Shown: positions 33,810 to 42,416, counted from the first letter of the stretch. The stretch: 64,000 nucleotides of DNA from CAJCIY01 sp964245825 (GCA_964245825.1 CAXTNT010000011.1:59392-123391); one strand, 5' to 3'. Numbers and translations: made by a program. Notes: a model not told the origin generated them from the letters alone.

Positions 33810-34375
33810 CGCGCGCCGGCGACGGCGACCCGGCTGGCAGCGCGGCGCCAGCGCGGGGAGGAGGACAGGCGCCAGCCGACGGCCAGGAGCACCGACCCGA
33901 TCACCAGCACGTCGATCACGATCATCCAGGAGGCGGTGTTGTCGGTCCCGCTCCACATCCCGTGCAGGACCGCCGACGGCCAGGCGGCGAAGACCGCGCC
34001 GTGGATGAGCTTCCACACCCGCTGGCCGATCCGGGCGCGCAGCAGGCTGGTCACCACGACCGCCACGAACAGGTCCAGCGCGACGGTGCCCAGCCCGACC
34101 CAGATGGGGCGGTAGTCGCTCGTGAAAGGCACGACGACCGAGAGCCAGCCCACCCGCGAGAACGGGTCCAGCACGATCGTCGACACGTGCACCACCAGGA
34201 ACGTGATCGCGAGCAGGGCGACGTTGCGGTGCAGCGCAGCGACCGCGAACCGGGGCAGGCCTGGCAGCGGGCGACCCCCGCGGGTCACGATGCCCAGCAC
34301 CAGCGCCGTGGTGAACAGCACGAGCATGGCCACGCCGGTGCCGCGGGCCGCGTACCAGAGCACGATGCTGTTCAC
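33806..34375 (-). CDS. Ferric reductase-like transmembrane heme protein
   Basis: The product is 189 aa with about five to six membrane helices. Histidines at 49 and 63 and at 125 and 138 form two pairs about 13 residues apart on membrane helices, the b-heme ligand pattern of ferric-reductase/NADPH-oxidase domains (also YedZ/MsrQ). No FAD/NAD domain is fused, so the soluble NuoF-like protein and ferredoxin downstream may be its electron partners. GTG at 34375 overlaps the apbE stop by four bases. Confidence 0.82.
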   Translation of the reverse strand: MNSIVLWYAARGTGVAMLVLFTTALVLGIVTRGGRPLPGLPRFAVAALHRNVALLAITFLVVHVSTIVLDPFSRVGWLSVVVPFTSDYRPIWVGLGTVALDLFVAVVVTSLLRARIGQRVWKLIHGAVFAAWPSAVLHGMWSGTDNTASWMIVIDVLVIGSVLLAVGWRLSSSPRWRRAASRVAVAGAR

Positions 34376-35301
34376 GCCGGCCACCCGCCCAGCCGCGTCA
34401 CGGCGCCGTCGGCCGCCACGAGGCGCATCGGCAGGCCGCTCGACCGGGCGTGCTCGAGGCCGCGCTCGCCGAGCACGATCGTCGCCGTCGTCGCCACGTT
34501 GGCCGTCAGGCAGTCCGGTGCGGCGGCGCTCACGGTGCGCCACGGGGTGGCGGCGGGCAGCCCCGTACGCGGGTCGAGCAGGTGGTGCATCTCGGCGGCG
34601 CCGTAGGCCCACCGCCGCGCGCGTACCGACGAGGTCGCGAGGCCGCCGCCGGTGATGGCGACGGTCTGGGTCGGGCCGTCCGGCTCGGCCTCCAGCGGCT
34701 GCGGCAACTCCTGGACCCGGATGGCCCAGCCGCCCTCGGGCGCCGCACCCCGGGCGGCGACATCACCCCCGAGCGAGACCAGCACGCCGCAGCCGAGCTC
34801 GGCCGCGAGTCGCTCGGCGCTGCGGTCGGCGGCCAGCGCCTTGGCCGTCGCGCCGAGGTCGAGCCGGGTCCCGGGGGGCATGGTGACCACGGTGCCTGCC
34901 AGCCGTACGTCGGTCCAGCGGGCACGCGGGCGGACGGTGACCCGGCCGGGCCGCGTCGGTGGCAGCGCGACGAAGTCCAGGTCGTAGCCGCAGTCCGCGA
35001 GGGCCTGCCCCAGCGTCGGGTCGACGGTTCCGTCGGTCGCGGCGGCGGCGTCCAACGCGGCACGCAGCAGGTCGGCGAGCAGGGGACTGACGGCGGTCGG
35101 CGCGCCTCCCTGGGCAGTCAGCCGGCTGACCTCGCTGTCGTCCCGGAACCGGCTGGCGGCCAGGTCGAGGGCGGCCAGGTCAGCGGTGAGCAGCGCGCGG
35201 GCATCGTCCAGGGCGCCGGGGTCGGTGACGACGACGCGACACTCGCACCCGATCGCGCGCCAGGCCGCTGCGGTCGGGCGGCGTGCTACCGCGGTGCTCA
35301 C
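34372..35301 (-). CDS. apbE: FAD:protein FMN transferase (ApbE)
   Basis: The product is 309 aa. ApbE transfers FMN from FAD to a Ser/Thr of extracytoplasmic proteins. Family features are RFRDDSEVSRL near residue 52, DLGATAKALAADR (substrate region), LVSLGGDVAARG, and the C-terminal metal-binding HHLLDPRTGLP and APDCLTANVATTATIVLG. No signal peptide or lipobox is obvious. Both neighbours overlap it by four bases. No FMN-binding-domain target is encoded next to it, which is unusual for such operons. Confidence 0.92.
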   Translation of the reverse strand: MSTAVARRPTAAAWRAIGCECRVVVTDPGALDDARALLTADLAALDLAASRFRDDSEVSRLTAQGGAPTAVSPLLADLLRAALDAAAATDGTVDPTLGQALADCGYDLDFVALPPTRPGRVTVRPRARWTDVRLAGTVVTMPPGTRLDLGATAKALAADRSAERLAAELGCGVLVSLGGDVAARGAAPEGGWAIRVQELPQPLEAEPDGPTQTVAITGGGLATSSVRARRWAYGAAEMHHLLDPRTGLPAATPWRTVSAAAPDCLTANVATTATIVLGERGLEHARSSGLPMRLVAADGAVTRLGGWPA

Positions 35302-35708
35302 GAGCCGCTCGAGGTGGCGACCGGGGCGGGGGGCGCGGGCGCCACCGGGGCCACGCTCGTGGGAGCCGCGGCGGCGGTGCTGGCTTTCGGGGTGGCGCGC
35401 ACCGCGGCTGTCGTGGTTGCCACGGGTACGGGGGCTTTCGCGGCGGCCTTCGTGGCGGCCTTCGCCGGGGCTTTCGTGGCTGCTGCGGCGGCCGGCGTGC
35501 TGGCCGGCGGCGTCGTGGCGGTCGCAGTCGGCGTGCCCGCGGCCGTGGTCGTCGCGGCGGTGCTGGCGGAGGCCGAGCTGGCGGCGTCGGCGTGTGCGTG
35601 GGCTGCGGTAACCCCGACAGCGACCGCTCCCGCGACGCCGAGGGCCCCGGCCGCGATGGTGGCGGTCGTCGCCGCGCGCCGGCCCCGGCCGCGTACGCCT
35701 GTGCTCAT
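35298..35708 (-). CDS. Membrane-anchored Ala/Thr/Pro-rich protein of the redox operon
   Basis: The product is 136 aa. A basic start (VRGRGRRAATTATIA) leads into one hydrophobic segment (about residues 14-38). A long extracytoplasmic tail rich in Ala, Thr, Pro and Lys follows and ends in ATSSGS. No FMN-binding or other domain is recognised. The ATG at 35708 has GAGGAG seven bases upstream, and the stop overlaps apbE. It could be a cell-wall-spanning or flavin-carrying partner of the operon (inference only). The neighbour at 35940 has the same layout and C-terminal SSGS. Confidence 0.65.
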   Translation of the reverse strand: MSTGVRGRGRRAATTATIAAGALGVAGAVAVGVTAAHAHADAASSASASTAATTTAAGTPTATATTPPASTPAAAAATKAPAKAATKAAAKAPVPVATTTAAVRATPKASTAAAAPTSVAPVAPAPPAPVATSSGS

Positions 35709-35939
35709 GGTGGTCTCCTCATCCGCCCGGACGGGGAATTCGACCGGAGGAGACCCACGATGCCGGTGGCCGGTAAGCGCCTGCTGTGCCGACCCTGTGC
35801 GGATCGTATGAGCGTTCAACCACACCGGGCCCGGCCCTGCCGGCCGCCGGGCGCGCCGCGCCTGGGCGAGCCACACCCTCGGGCCCGGCACTGCCACCGG
35901 CCCGCGAGCGCCCGGCGCCCCGGCAAGCGCCTGTCCCGG
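35709..35939. other. Gap between the two small membrane-protein genes
   Basis: The 231-bp gap holds CATACGAT on the minus strand (a TANNNT -10 candidate, TACGAT, near 35806) about 100 bp before the ATG at 35708. An open frame here has no ribosome site or family likeness and is not called. Nothing else is evident. Confidence 0.4.
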
Positions 35940-36173
35940 TCACGAGCCGCTCGAAGCCGCGTCGGGTGGCTGGGCGCCTGCCGTGCTCGGCGCGCCCGCC
36001 CCCCCGGCGGACCCCTGCCCGACCGACTGCAGCTCGGATCTGGTCACCGGCGGGTCGTGGTGCGGTGGTGGCCGAGTCGCACCGACGGCCGAGGCGGCGG
36101 CTGCGGCCAGCACGCCGATCCCGGCGGTCGCGACGACGAGGCGCCGCCGGCCGCTGTCACGGAGCCCGTCCAT
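35940..36173 (-). CDS. Small membrane-anchored protein with SSGS C-terminus
   Basis: The product is 77 aa. MDGLRDSGRRRLVVATAGIG leads into a hydrophobic segment (about residues 11-32). A Pro/Gly/Ala-rich tail follows (RPPPHHDPPVTRSELQSV, then AGAQPPDAASSGS). The last 15 bases before and including the stop (TCGAGCGGCTCGTGA) are identical to the end of the 35298 gene, so the two may be diverged paralogues. The start ATG at 36173 is preferred over an upstream GTG because it precedes the basic-hydrophobic pattern. The function is unknown. Confidence 0.5.
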   Translation of the reverse strand: MDGLRDSGRRRLVVATAGIGVLAAAAASAVGATRPPPHHDPPVTRSELQSVGQGSAGGAGAPSTAGAQPPDAASSGS

Positions 36174-36254
36174 CCCGCCAGTGTGACCCGCGCACGGCGA
36201 TCGCGACACGGTTGCGGTCGAACCCAAGGCTGGGCCGGCGGGTCGGCGGCGGGC

Positions 36255-37382
36255 TCAGCCTGGTCTGTCGAGCGAGGCGAGCCAGCGGTTGTACGCGAGG
36301 TGCTGCTCCTCGTCGCTGTCGATGGTGGCGTCGACGTCGTCGCCCGCCGAGGCGGCGCCCGGCGCCGCGCCCCGCGAGACCAGCAGACCGACCCGGGCCC
36401 GCTCGTACCAGCCGGCCGTCTCGGCCACCTGCTCGGAGTGTCTGGCCCAGGCGATGTAGAGCGCGACGGGGACCACCGCCATCAGGCCGTCGCCGAAGAC
36501 CCACATGATCGCGCCGCCGGTGTGGGTGTCGGCGAGCTGGCCCGGCCCCCAACCGGGGTGCGCCAGCGTCTGGATTGGTACCGACGCCTGCAGGAGGACG
36601 ATGCCCACGAACGCGTCGATGACCATCGCCGCCATCACCATGAGCAACCGGCCCGGGTAGGACTGCCGCCAGCGCACCGGCGCGTTGCCCACCGCCGCGG
36701 TGAAGAAGTGCACGCCGGCCACGAGGTACAGCGCGTGCTCGAGCTGGCCCGCCCACGGGTGCTCCATCACCGCGCCCATCGCATTGGTCAGGTGGGTCCC
36801 CACGATCACCACCGTGTACGAGGCGAACGCGGTCGGCCCGGCGAACAGCAGGCCGACCCAGGGCCGGTCCACCAGCCGCCGGAGGCCGCCGGCGGGTCGG
36901 ATCCCGAGCGCCATCGTCAGCGGCCGGCCCAACACCAGGAACGCCGGCACCACCATGATCAGCAGCAGGTGCTGGAGCATGTGCGCGGAGAACAGCGTCA
37001 TGTCGTACACCGCGATCGCGGAGTTGAGCGTGACCACGAGCAGTGCCAGGCCGCCGCCGAAGGCCACCGTGCGCGGCCAGGGCCATCGGCTCCCGGTGCT
37101 TCGGCGGTAGGCGCGGGCGCCGAGGAGGTACCCGATCGCCGCCAGCCCGACCGCCACGTCGTAGACGACGTCGCCCTGCCAGGCGGCGAACGCCCTGTGC
37201 ACGGTGAGCGGCGGCAGGTACGCCAGCGACTGGCCGGCGCGGCAGAGCGCCAGCGGCAGCACGGGGCCGTCGTGCCGGGTGATCCCGCGGGCGACAGCGA
37301 TGCCGATGAGGGCGACGGCCGACGTCAGTGCGACGCTCCAGACCGCGCGCGACCGGGCTCGCGCCGGCGCCGTCGATGCCAC
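36255..37382 (-). CDS. Cytochrome c oxidase assembly (CtaG/Caa3-type) membrane protein
   Basis: The product is 375 aa with about seven or eight membrane helices. Family features are FSAHMLQHLLLIMVVPAFLV (His residues expected to bind copper), LEHALYLVAGVHFFTAA and the His of HTGGAIMWVFGDG. Such proteins help insert copper into cytochrome oxidase in Gram-positive bacteria. GTG at 37382 is chosen because TACGCT lies seven bases upstream (leaderless). It reads away from the DUF3099 gene and precedes the redox operon on the same strand. Confidence 0.85.
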   Translation of the reverse strand: MASTAPARARSRAVWSVALTSAVALIGIAVARGITRHDGPVLPLALCRAGQSLAYLPPLTVHRAFAAWQGDVVYDVAVGLAAIGYLLGARAYRRSTGSRWPWPRTVAFGGGLALLVVTLNSAIAVYDMTLFSAHMLQHLLLIMVVPAFLVLGRPLTMALGIRPAGGLRRLVDRPWVGLLFAGPTAFASYTVVIVGTHLTNAMGAVMEHPWAGQLEHALYLVAGVHFFTAAVGNAPVRWRQSYPGRLLMVMAAMVIDAFVGIVLLQASVPIQTLAHPGWGPGQLADTHTGGAIMWVFGDGLMAVVPVALYIAWARHSEQVAETAGWYERARVGLLVSRGAAPGAASAGDDVDATIDSDEEQHLAYNRWLASLDRPG

Positions 37383-37485
37383 GTCGCCGAGCGTAACGAC
37401 GCGAGAGCCGACCGTCCCGCTCACACCGGCCCGCCGCACCAGGCAGCGGGCGCACGACGACCCCCGGCGGGGTAGGACGGGTGAC

Positions 37486-37734
37486 GTGCGCAGACCGTTG
37501 CGGTTCCGCTCCGGCGAGCGGGTGCCCGACGTCCGCACGCTCACCGAGCGAGAGCGGCGCGACGAGGACATCGACCGGCGACGGCGCCGCTACCTGATGG
37601 TGATGCTGCCGTACCTGGTGCTGGTGCTACTGGGCTTCTTCCTGTTGCCGAGCAAGACGGCGCGCATCGTGGTCCTGCTGATCGCGCTCGTCATCCCACC
37701 GGTCGCGGCGATCCTGGCCAACACCCGCCGCTGA
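37486..37734 (+). CDS. DUF3099-family membrane protein
   Basis: The product is 82 aa. An Arg/Glu-rich N-terminus (about residues 1-38, including DIDRRRRRYLMVMLPYLV) is followed by two membrane helices (about 38-56 and 60-78), ending VAAILANTRR. This is the usual size and layout of DUF3099 proteins, which have no known function. GTG at 37486 fits TAGGAC seven bases upstream, an imperfect leaderless promoter. Longer in-frame starts overlap the divergent CtaG gene. Confidence 0.65.
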   Translation: MRRPLRFRSGERVPDVRTLTERERRDEDIDRRRRRYLMVMLPYLVLVLLGFFLLPSKTARIVVLLIALVIPPVAAILANTRR

Positions 37735-37775
37735 GCCGGCCCGCTGAGGCGCCTCATACGGGCTGCAGCAAGCCT

Positions 37776-39242
37776 TCATCGCGGGTCGGCGAAGGCCGCG
37801 CGGACCTCGGAGTGCAGGTCGTCGCCGGCGCTGATCACCACCTCGTCGCCGGCTTCGAGCCGGGTCCGACCACGGACGGAGACCAGGGCGCCGACGCGGA
37901 CCAGCAGGCTCACCCACACGTCGCCGTGGCGGTCCGCGATGTCGTCGACGGTGCTGCCCTCGGCCTCCGACCCCGAACCGACGACGAGGCGGAGAACCCC
38001 TTCGGGCTCCTGCTCGAGTCGAACGCCGAGGGCGTACGGCTGCGGGGACGCCGCCCGCATCGGCACCCGCAGCAGGTGCGCCGCCGACGGCACCAGGCTG
38101 CCCTGCACGGCGACCGAGAAGGTGACGACGACGATCACGATCCCGTACAGCCGCTCCGACCCCGGGACCGCGCGGGCGGCGATGAGGATCCCGAGCAGGA
38201 TCGGGACCGCACCCTTCAGCCCCGACAGCAGGACGAACGCGAGCTCCCCGCGGCGCAGCCGGGCCGGCAGCAGCAGCGGCCCGACGAGCAGCGGCCGGAT
38301 CACGAAGGCGAGCAGCGCACCGATGACGAGGCCGGGCCCCCACACGTTCGCCCGCGAGACCACGTGCAGATCGACCGTGAGGCCGAGGACGAGGAACGCC
38401 ACGATCTCGGCGAGCCCGGCCATCGCCTGGTGGAAGCGGACGATCTCGCGCTTGAACGGGGCGCGCTCGTCGCCGAGCAGAACGCCGGCGACGAGGACGG
38501 CGAGGAACCCCGAACCGTGCGCGATGGTCGCGACGCCGTAGATCAGGACCGCCCCCGACAGCGTGGCGATCGGGTGCAGCGCCTCGCTCGGGAGCGACAC
38601 CCGGCGCACGAACAGCAGCAACAACCGTCCGCCCACCACGCCGAGCGCGAGGCCTACCGCCAGCTGCACCGCGAACTCACCCGCGACGTTGGCGAGGGTT
38701 CCGGCCGACAGGTGGCCGGCGGTCAGGAGGCTCATCAGCAATGCGATGCCGACCGGGTCGTTCGCCCCGGACTCCCCCTCGAGCAGCGTGCCCGATCTGC
38801 CCTCGATCTCACGGCGGCCGAGGACCGAGAACACCACCGCGGGATCGGTGGGCGACAGCGCGGTCGCGAGCAGCAGGGACACGTACCAGCTGAAGCCGAA
38901 CGCCAGGTGCGCGAGCACCGTGAGCGCCGTCGCGGTCAAGGCGGTGCCGAGGACGCCGGCGAGGGCGATCGGCACGGCCGCCTCCCGGAACCGGCGCCAG
39001 CCGATGTGCAGGCCGCCGTCGAACAGGATCAGGACCAACGCGACCGTGACGATGCGCTCGAGGTCCTTCTCGCCGGGCGGGTGCAGCGGAACGACGGCGG
39101 CCTGGGCGACCGCCGCGGCGACGAGGAACAGGACCGGCGCCGGAATGCGGATGCGCGCCGACAACCGGTTCGACAGGACCGCCGCCAGCCCGGTGGCGGC
39201 GAGCAGCAACAGGACGAGCGCGTAGTGCCTCGTGTCGTCCAT
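37776..39242 (-). CDS. CPA1-family potassium/proton or sodium/proton antiporter with C-terminal regulatory domain
   Basis: The product is 488 aa with 12 or 13 membrane helices. The cation-site region reads LATALSPTDPAVVFSVLG, followed by TLLEGESGANDPVG, the NhaP-type ND motif. A cytoplasmic tail from about residue 400 (EGSTVDDIADRHGDVWVS, then LEAGDEVVISAGDDL) resembles a TrkA-C domain that senses nucleotides. The overall type is closest to NhaP2/CvrA-like K+/H+ antiporters. The ATG at 39242 is chosen to fit the first helix; a start 18 codons earlier cannot be excluded. Confidence 0.85.
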   Translation of the reverse strand: MDDTRHYALVLLLLAATGLAAVLSNRLSARIRIPAPVLFLVAAAVAQAAVVPLHPPGEKDLERIVTVALVLILFDGGLHIGWRRFREAAVPIALAGVLGTALTATALTVLAHLAFGFSWYVSLLLATALSPTDPAVVFSVLGRREIEGRSGTLLEGESGANDPVGIALLMSLLTAGHLSAGTLANVAGEFAVQLAVGLALGVVGGRLLLLFVRRVSLPSEALHPIATLSGAVLIYGVATIAHGSGFLAVLVAGVLLGDERAPFKREIVRFHQAMAGLAEIVAFLVLGLTVDLHVVSRANVWGPGLVIGALLAFVIRPLLVGPLLLPARLRRGELAFVLLSGLKGAVPILLGILIAARAVPGSERLYGIVIVVVTFSVAVQGSLVPSAAHLLRVPMRAASPQPYALGVRLEQEPEGVLRLVVGSGSEAEGSTVDDIADRHGDVWVSLLVRVGALVSVRGRTRLEAGDEVVISAGDDLHSEVRAAFADPR

Positions 39243-39370
39243 CGGTTCCCAGGGTCGTCGGATCAGGACGCCGACCAGACTTCCCGGCACACCCATGATC
39301 AGGCTACAGAGCGAGAAACGCCGGGGGGGTCGGTAGGTACGAGGAACATGCTCATGGCGCCCCGCAGCCG

Positions 39371-39760
39371 CTACCAGACTTCGATGCGGGCGCCGTGCCC
39401 GCGCGTTCGCGCCAGACGGCCGTCGCGGGTGACCAATGGGCACGCCAGCGCCTCTGCCAGGGCGACGTAAGCGGCGTCATAGGCAGAGACGTTGTCTCGC
39501 AGCTGGAAGGCGCGCCGGCGCAAGGCATCTGCCGAGGGCCAGCGTTGGATGGGGAGGTCGTCGAAGTCGGTGAGGAGGTCCTCCGCTCTCGTCGTGCTGA
39601 GGTGTCCACGCAGGGTGAGGCCCCGCAGTGCGGAGACGATCTCGAAGTCGATCAGGCCGGGGGCGTGCAGGTCCTCCGTGGCGAGGTGCGCCCGCAGTTC
39701 GTCGGTACCGGCTACGGCAGTCAGAGCATCGATCACCACCGCGGCGTCCACCACGATCAC
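39371..39760 (-). CDS. vapC: PIN-domain ribonuclease toxin VapC
   Basis: The product is 129 aa with the PIN acidic quartet at D5 (VVDAAVVID), E40 (LIDFEIVSAL), D95 (SAYDAAYVALA) and D113. VapC toxins cut specific tRNAs or rRNA and are held inactive by VapB. GTG at 39760 overlaps the vapB stop by four bases, the usual toxin-antitoxin coupling. GC content is somewhat lower than in neighbours, which fits acquisition, but no mobile element is seen. Confidence 0.9.
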   Translation of the reverse strand: MIVVDAAVVIDALTAVAGTDELRAHLATEDLHAPGLIDFEIVSALRGLTLRGHLSTTRAEDLLTDFDDLPIQRWPSADALRRRAFQLRDNVSAYDAAYVALAEALACPLVTRDGRLARTRGHGARIEVW

Positions 39761-40014
39761 GTCGCCGAGCGCTGCTGCTGTTGCGCGTCACGCTGCGATC
39801 GGGCCTCGTCGAGTACCTCGAGGGCAGAGACCGCCGAGCGTTCGCTACGGCGGGCTGCCCGGTCGAGCACCTCCGCGGCCGTTGGCCGGGCGACCTCTCG
39901 GTTGAGCAGGTTCAACAGGTATGCATTCAGGGACTCGCCACGAGCGGCGGCCCGCGCCTTGAGCGCCCGCCTCGTCTCGTCGGCCACGCCCCTGATCTGC
40001 AGAAGAGAAGGCAT
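39757..40014 (-). CDS. vapB: VapB/FitA-type antitoxin
   Basis: The product is 85 aa. The N-terminal ribbon-helix-helix MPSLLQIRGVADETRRALK with ARGESLNAYLLNLL binds DNA. The Arg/Glu/Gln-rich C-terminal tail should wrap the toxin. The ATG at 40014 has TACTCT seven bases upstream, so the mRNA is probably leaderless. An inverted repeat lies next to this promoter and may be the autoregulatory operator. Confidence 0.85.
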   Translation of the reverse strand: MPSLLQIRGVADETRRALKARAAARGESLNAYLLNLLNREVARPTAAEVLDRAARRSERSAVSALEVLDEARSQRDAQQQQRSAT

Positions 40015-40035
40015 GCGATAGAGAGTATCTCTTAG

Positions 40036-40055
40036 TTGATGCAGAGTGCATGCAA
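40036..40055. promoter_or_regulatory. Candidate VapBC operator
   Basis: TTGATGCA-gag-TGCATGCAA is an inverted repeat with one unpaired base. It lies directly upstream of the vapB -10 element. RHH antitoxins usually bind such sites to repress their own operon. Confidence 0.5.
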
Positions 40056-40190
40056 CGGCGGGCAGCCCGGTGATCCGGGAAGGCCGTGGCGGCGGTAGCC
40101 TCGCCAGTCGGTCGCGGTCACGCGTCACCCCGAGCGCGTGCGCACGCGCTCCGTCCTGCTGGGAGCCCGGTTGAGCACCACACCCCAGCA

Positions 40191-40928
40191 ATGACAGGGG
40201 ATCTCGTGCTCACCGGAGAGCGGACGCTGCCCGGCATCCCGGATGAGAACTACTGGTTCCGGCGGCACGAGGCGGCCTACCGGGCGCTGCTCCCCTTCGT
40301 CCTCGGCGCGTACGTGCTGGAGGCCGGCGCGGGTGAGGGCTACGGCGCGGCCCTCCTGCGCAGCGGAGGGGCGGCGCGGGTCCACGCGCTGGACTACGAC
40401 GCCGTGGCCGCCGCCCACGCCCACGCGGCGTACCCGGGCATCACCGTCACCCGGGGCGACCTGCAGCGACTGCCGGTCGCGACCGGCGCGCTCGACGTGG
40501 TCGCCAACCTCCAGACGATCGAACACCTGCACGACCAACCGGGTTTCGTGGCCGAGTGCGCGCGGGTGCTGCGCCCGGCGGGCACCCTGCTCATGACCAC
40601 GCCCAACCGGCTGACGTTCTCCCCCGGCCTGGCCGCGCCGCGCAACCCGTTCCATACCCGCGAGCTGTCGGCCGCCGAGCTGCTGGCGCTGCTGGACCCG
40701 CACTTCGAGGTCATGCGGGCGTGGGGGCTGCGGCACGGGCGGTCGCTGCGTGCGCAGGAGGCTCGCGTAGGCCCGCTGGTCGAGGCCCAGCTGACCCGGG
40801 CGCCCGCGGACTGGGCGCCCGCCGTGCGTACGGCCGTCCACGGCGTCCGCGCCGCAGACTTCGAGGTCGACGGCCGCGATCTCGAGGCGTCCCTCGACCT
40901 CGTCTTCGTCGCGGTACGCCGCCCGTGA
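40191..40928 (+). CDS. SAM-dependent methyltransferase (Rv3030-like)
   Basis: The product is 245 aa, a class I methyltransferase: motif I VLEAGAGEGYGAALL near residue 46, ALDYDAV, then VVANLQTIEHLHDQPGF and TTPNRLTFSPG. It is followed with a 4-base overlap by the GH57 gene and then the GT4 gene, the order of Rv3030-Rv3031-Rv3032. In mycobacteria that set is linked to methylglucose lipopolysaccharide, so methylation of glucosyl residues is a reasonable inference. The ATG at 40191 begins the conserved MTGDLVLTGERTLPG; no clear ribosome site is seen. Confidence 0.8.
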   Translation: MTGDLVLTGERTLPGIPDENYWFRRHEAAYRALLPFVLGAYVLEAGAGEGYGAALLRSGGAARVHALDYDAVAAAHAHAAYPGITVTRGDLQRLPVATGALDVVANLQTIEHLHDQPGFVAECARVLRPAGTLLMTTPNRLTFSPGLAAPRNPFHTRELSAAELLALLDPHFEVMRAWGLRHGRSLRAQEARVGPLVEAQLTRAPADWAPAVRTAVHGVRAADFEVDGRDLEASLDLVFVAVRRP

Positions 40929-42391
40929 GGGAGGTCGGCACCTGCTGCGTGGTGCTGCACACGCACCTGCCCTGGGTCGCCCACCACGGGTCGTGGCCGG
41001 TGGGCGAGGAGTGGCTCTACCAGGCCTGGGCCGGTGCGTACCTGCCGCTGGTGGAGATGCTCGAGCGGCTCGCCGACGAGGGCCGGTCGCAGGTGCTGAC
41101 GCTCGGCGTGACCCCGGTGCTCGCGGCGATGCTCGACGACCCGCACTGCCTGCGTGCGATGCACACCTGGCTCGGCACCTGGCAGGTACGCGCGGAGGGG
41201 GCCGCCGTCCGCGGCGTGCCCACCGCCGCGTACGAGGGAAGCCTTGCGGCGCAGGCGATCCGGACGTTCGAGCGGGGCTGGCGTCACGGCGGCTCGCCGG
41301 TGCTGCGGCGGCTGGCGGACGCGGGCGTCGTCGAGGTGCTCGGCGGCCCGGCGACCCACACCTTCACCCCGCTCGTCCCGCCGCCGGTCGCCGACCTCGC
41401 CCTGCGCACCGGTCTCGACGACACCACGCTGCGGCTGGGGCGGCGGCCGGCCGGCATCTGGGCGCCGGAGTGCGCGTACGCCCCGGGGCTCGAGGACCTG
41501 TACGCGCGGCACGGCGTCGAGCGCTTCCTCGTCGACGGCCCGACCGCCCGCGGCGAGACCGGCGCACCGGTCGACGTGGCCGGCAGCGGGGTGCTGGCGT
41601 TCGCCCGCGACCTCGACGTGTCCTACCGGGTGTGGTCGCCGCGCCGCGGCTACCCGGGCGCGGCCGACTACCGCGACTTCCACACCTTCGACCACGACAG
41701 CGGCCTGCGACCGGCGCGGGTCACCTCGCAGCACACGGAGCCCGGGCACAAGCGGCCCTACCGGCCCGAACGCGCCGCGGCGACCCTCGACGCGGATGTC
41801 GAGGACTTCGTCGGGCACGTCGTCGCTCGGCTGCGTGCCCTGCCGCAGGAACGCCCGCTGGTGGTCGTCGCGTACGACACGGAGCTGTTCGGCCACTGGT
41901 GGCACGAGGGGCCGGCCTTCTTGGCGCGGGTGCTGCGGGCGCTGCCCGCCGTCGGCGTCCGGGTGAGCACGCTGGCTGAGGCGGCGGCGACCCTGCCGGC
42001 CGTCCGTCGTGACCTGCCGGCCGGCTCGTGGGGCGCCGGCAAGGACTTCCACGTCTGGGAGAACGACCTGCGCGCCCGCCAGGAGGAGGTCGCGGACCGG
42101 CTGCTGCGGGTCTGCGCCAAGCGCACCGACTCGACCACCCGGGACGCCGCCTACGACCAGCTCGCGCAGGAGGCGCTGCTCGCGCTCGCCAGCGACTGGC
42201 CGTTCTGCGTCAGCCACGACAGCGCCGCCGAGTACGCGCGCCACCGCCTGGCCGGCCACGCGGCCGCCTTCGCCCGGATCGCGGACGCGCTGGAGGCGGG
42301 AGACGTGCCGCGCGCCCACCGCGCCGCCGCCGCGAGCCGCCGCCGGGACCACCCGTTCCCCCGACTCGACGCCCGGGCGCTGCGTACCTGA
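40925..42391 (+). CDS. GH57 alpha-glucan branching-type enzyme (Rv3031-like)
   Basis: The product is 488 aa. GH57 hallmarks are VVLHTHLPWVAHHG near residues 9-22, the nucleophile E182 in GIWAPECAYAPG and the acid D318 in VVVAYDTELFGHWWHEG. A helical C-terminal domain with WGAGKDFHVWEN is typical of GH57 branching enzymes. It probably forms alpha-1,6 branches on a cytosolic glucan. A second, GH13 branching enzyme (glgB) lies at 61424. GTG at 40925 overlaps the methyltransferase stop. Confidence 0.88.
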   Translation: MREVGTCCVVLHTHLPWVAHHGSWPVGEEWLYQAWAGAYLPLVEMLERLADEGRSQVLTLGVTPVLAAMLDDPHCLRAMHTWLGTWQVRAEGAAVRGVPTAAYEGSLAAQAIRTFERGWRHGGSPVLRRLADAGVVEVLGGPATHTFTPLVPPPVADLALRTGLDDTTLRLGRRPAGIWAPECAYAPGLEDLYARHGVERFLVDGPTARGETGAPVDVAGSGVLAFARDLDVSYRVWSPRRGYPGAADYRDFHTFDHDSGLRPARVTSQHTEPGHKRPYRPERAAATLDADVEDFVGHVVARLRALPQERPLVVVAYDTELFGHWWHEGPAFLARVLRALPAVGVRVSTLAEAAATLPAVRRDLPAGSWGAGKDFHVWENDLRARQEEVADRLLRVCAKRTDSTTRDAAYDQLAQEALLALASDWPFCVSHDSAAEYARHRLAGHAAAFARIADALEAGDVPRAHRAAAASRRRDHPFPRLDARALRT

Positions 42392-42416
42392 TCGGCGCTC
42401 CGGGTAGACGGCGCGC

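Noticed and set aside
30810..34115. A 1101-codon plus-strand open frame across etfA to the heme-protein gene
   Set aside because: It covers six well-supported minus-strand genes and shows only Arg/Gly/Asp/His-rich noise.
35719..35943. A 74-codon minus-strand frame between the two small membrane-protein genes
   Set aside because: It has no ribosome site, Arg/Gly/Ala/Pro bias typical of shadows and no hydrophobic or motif pattern.
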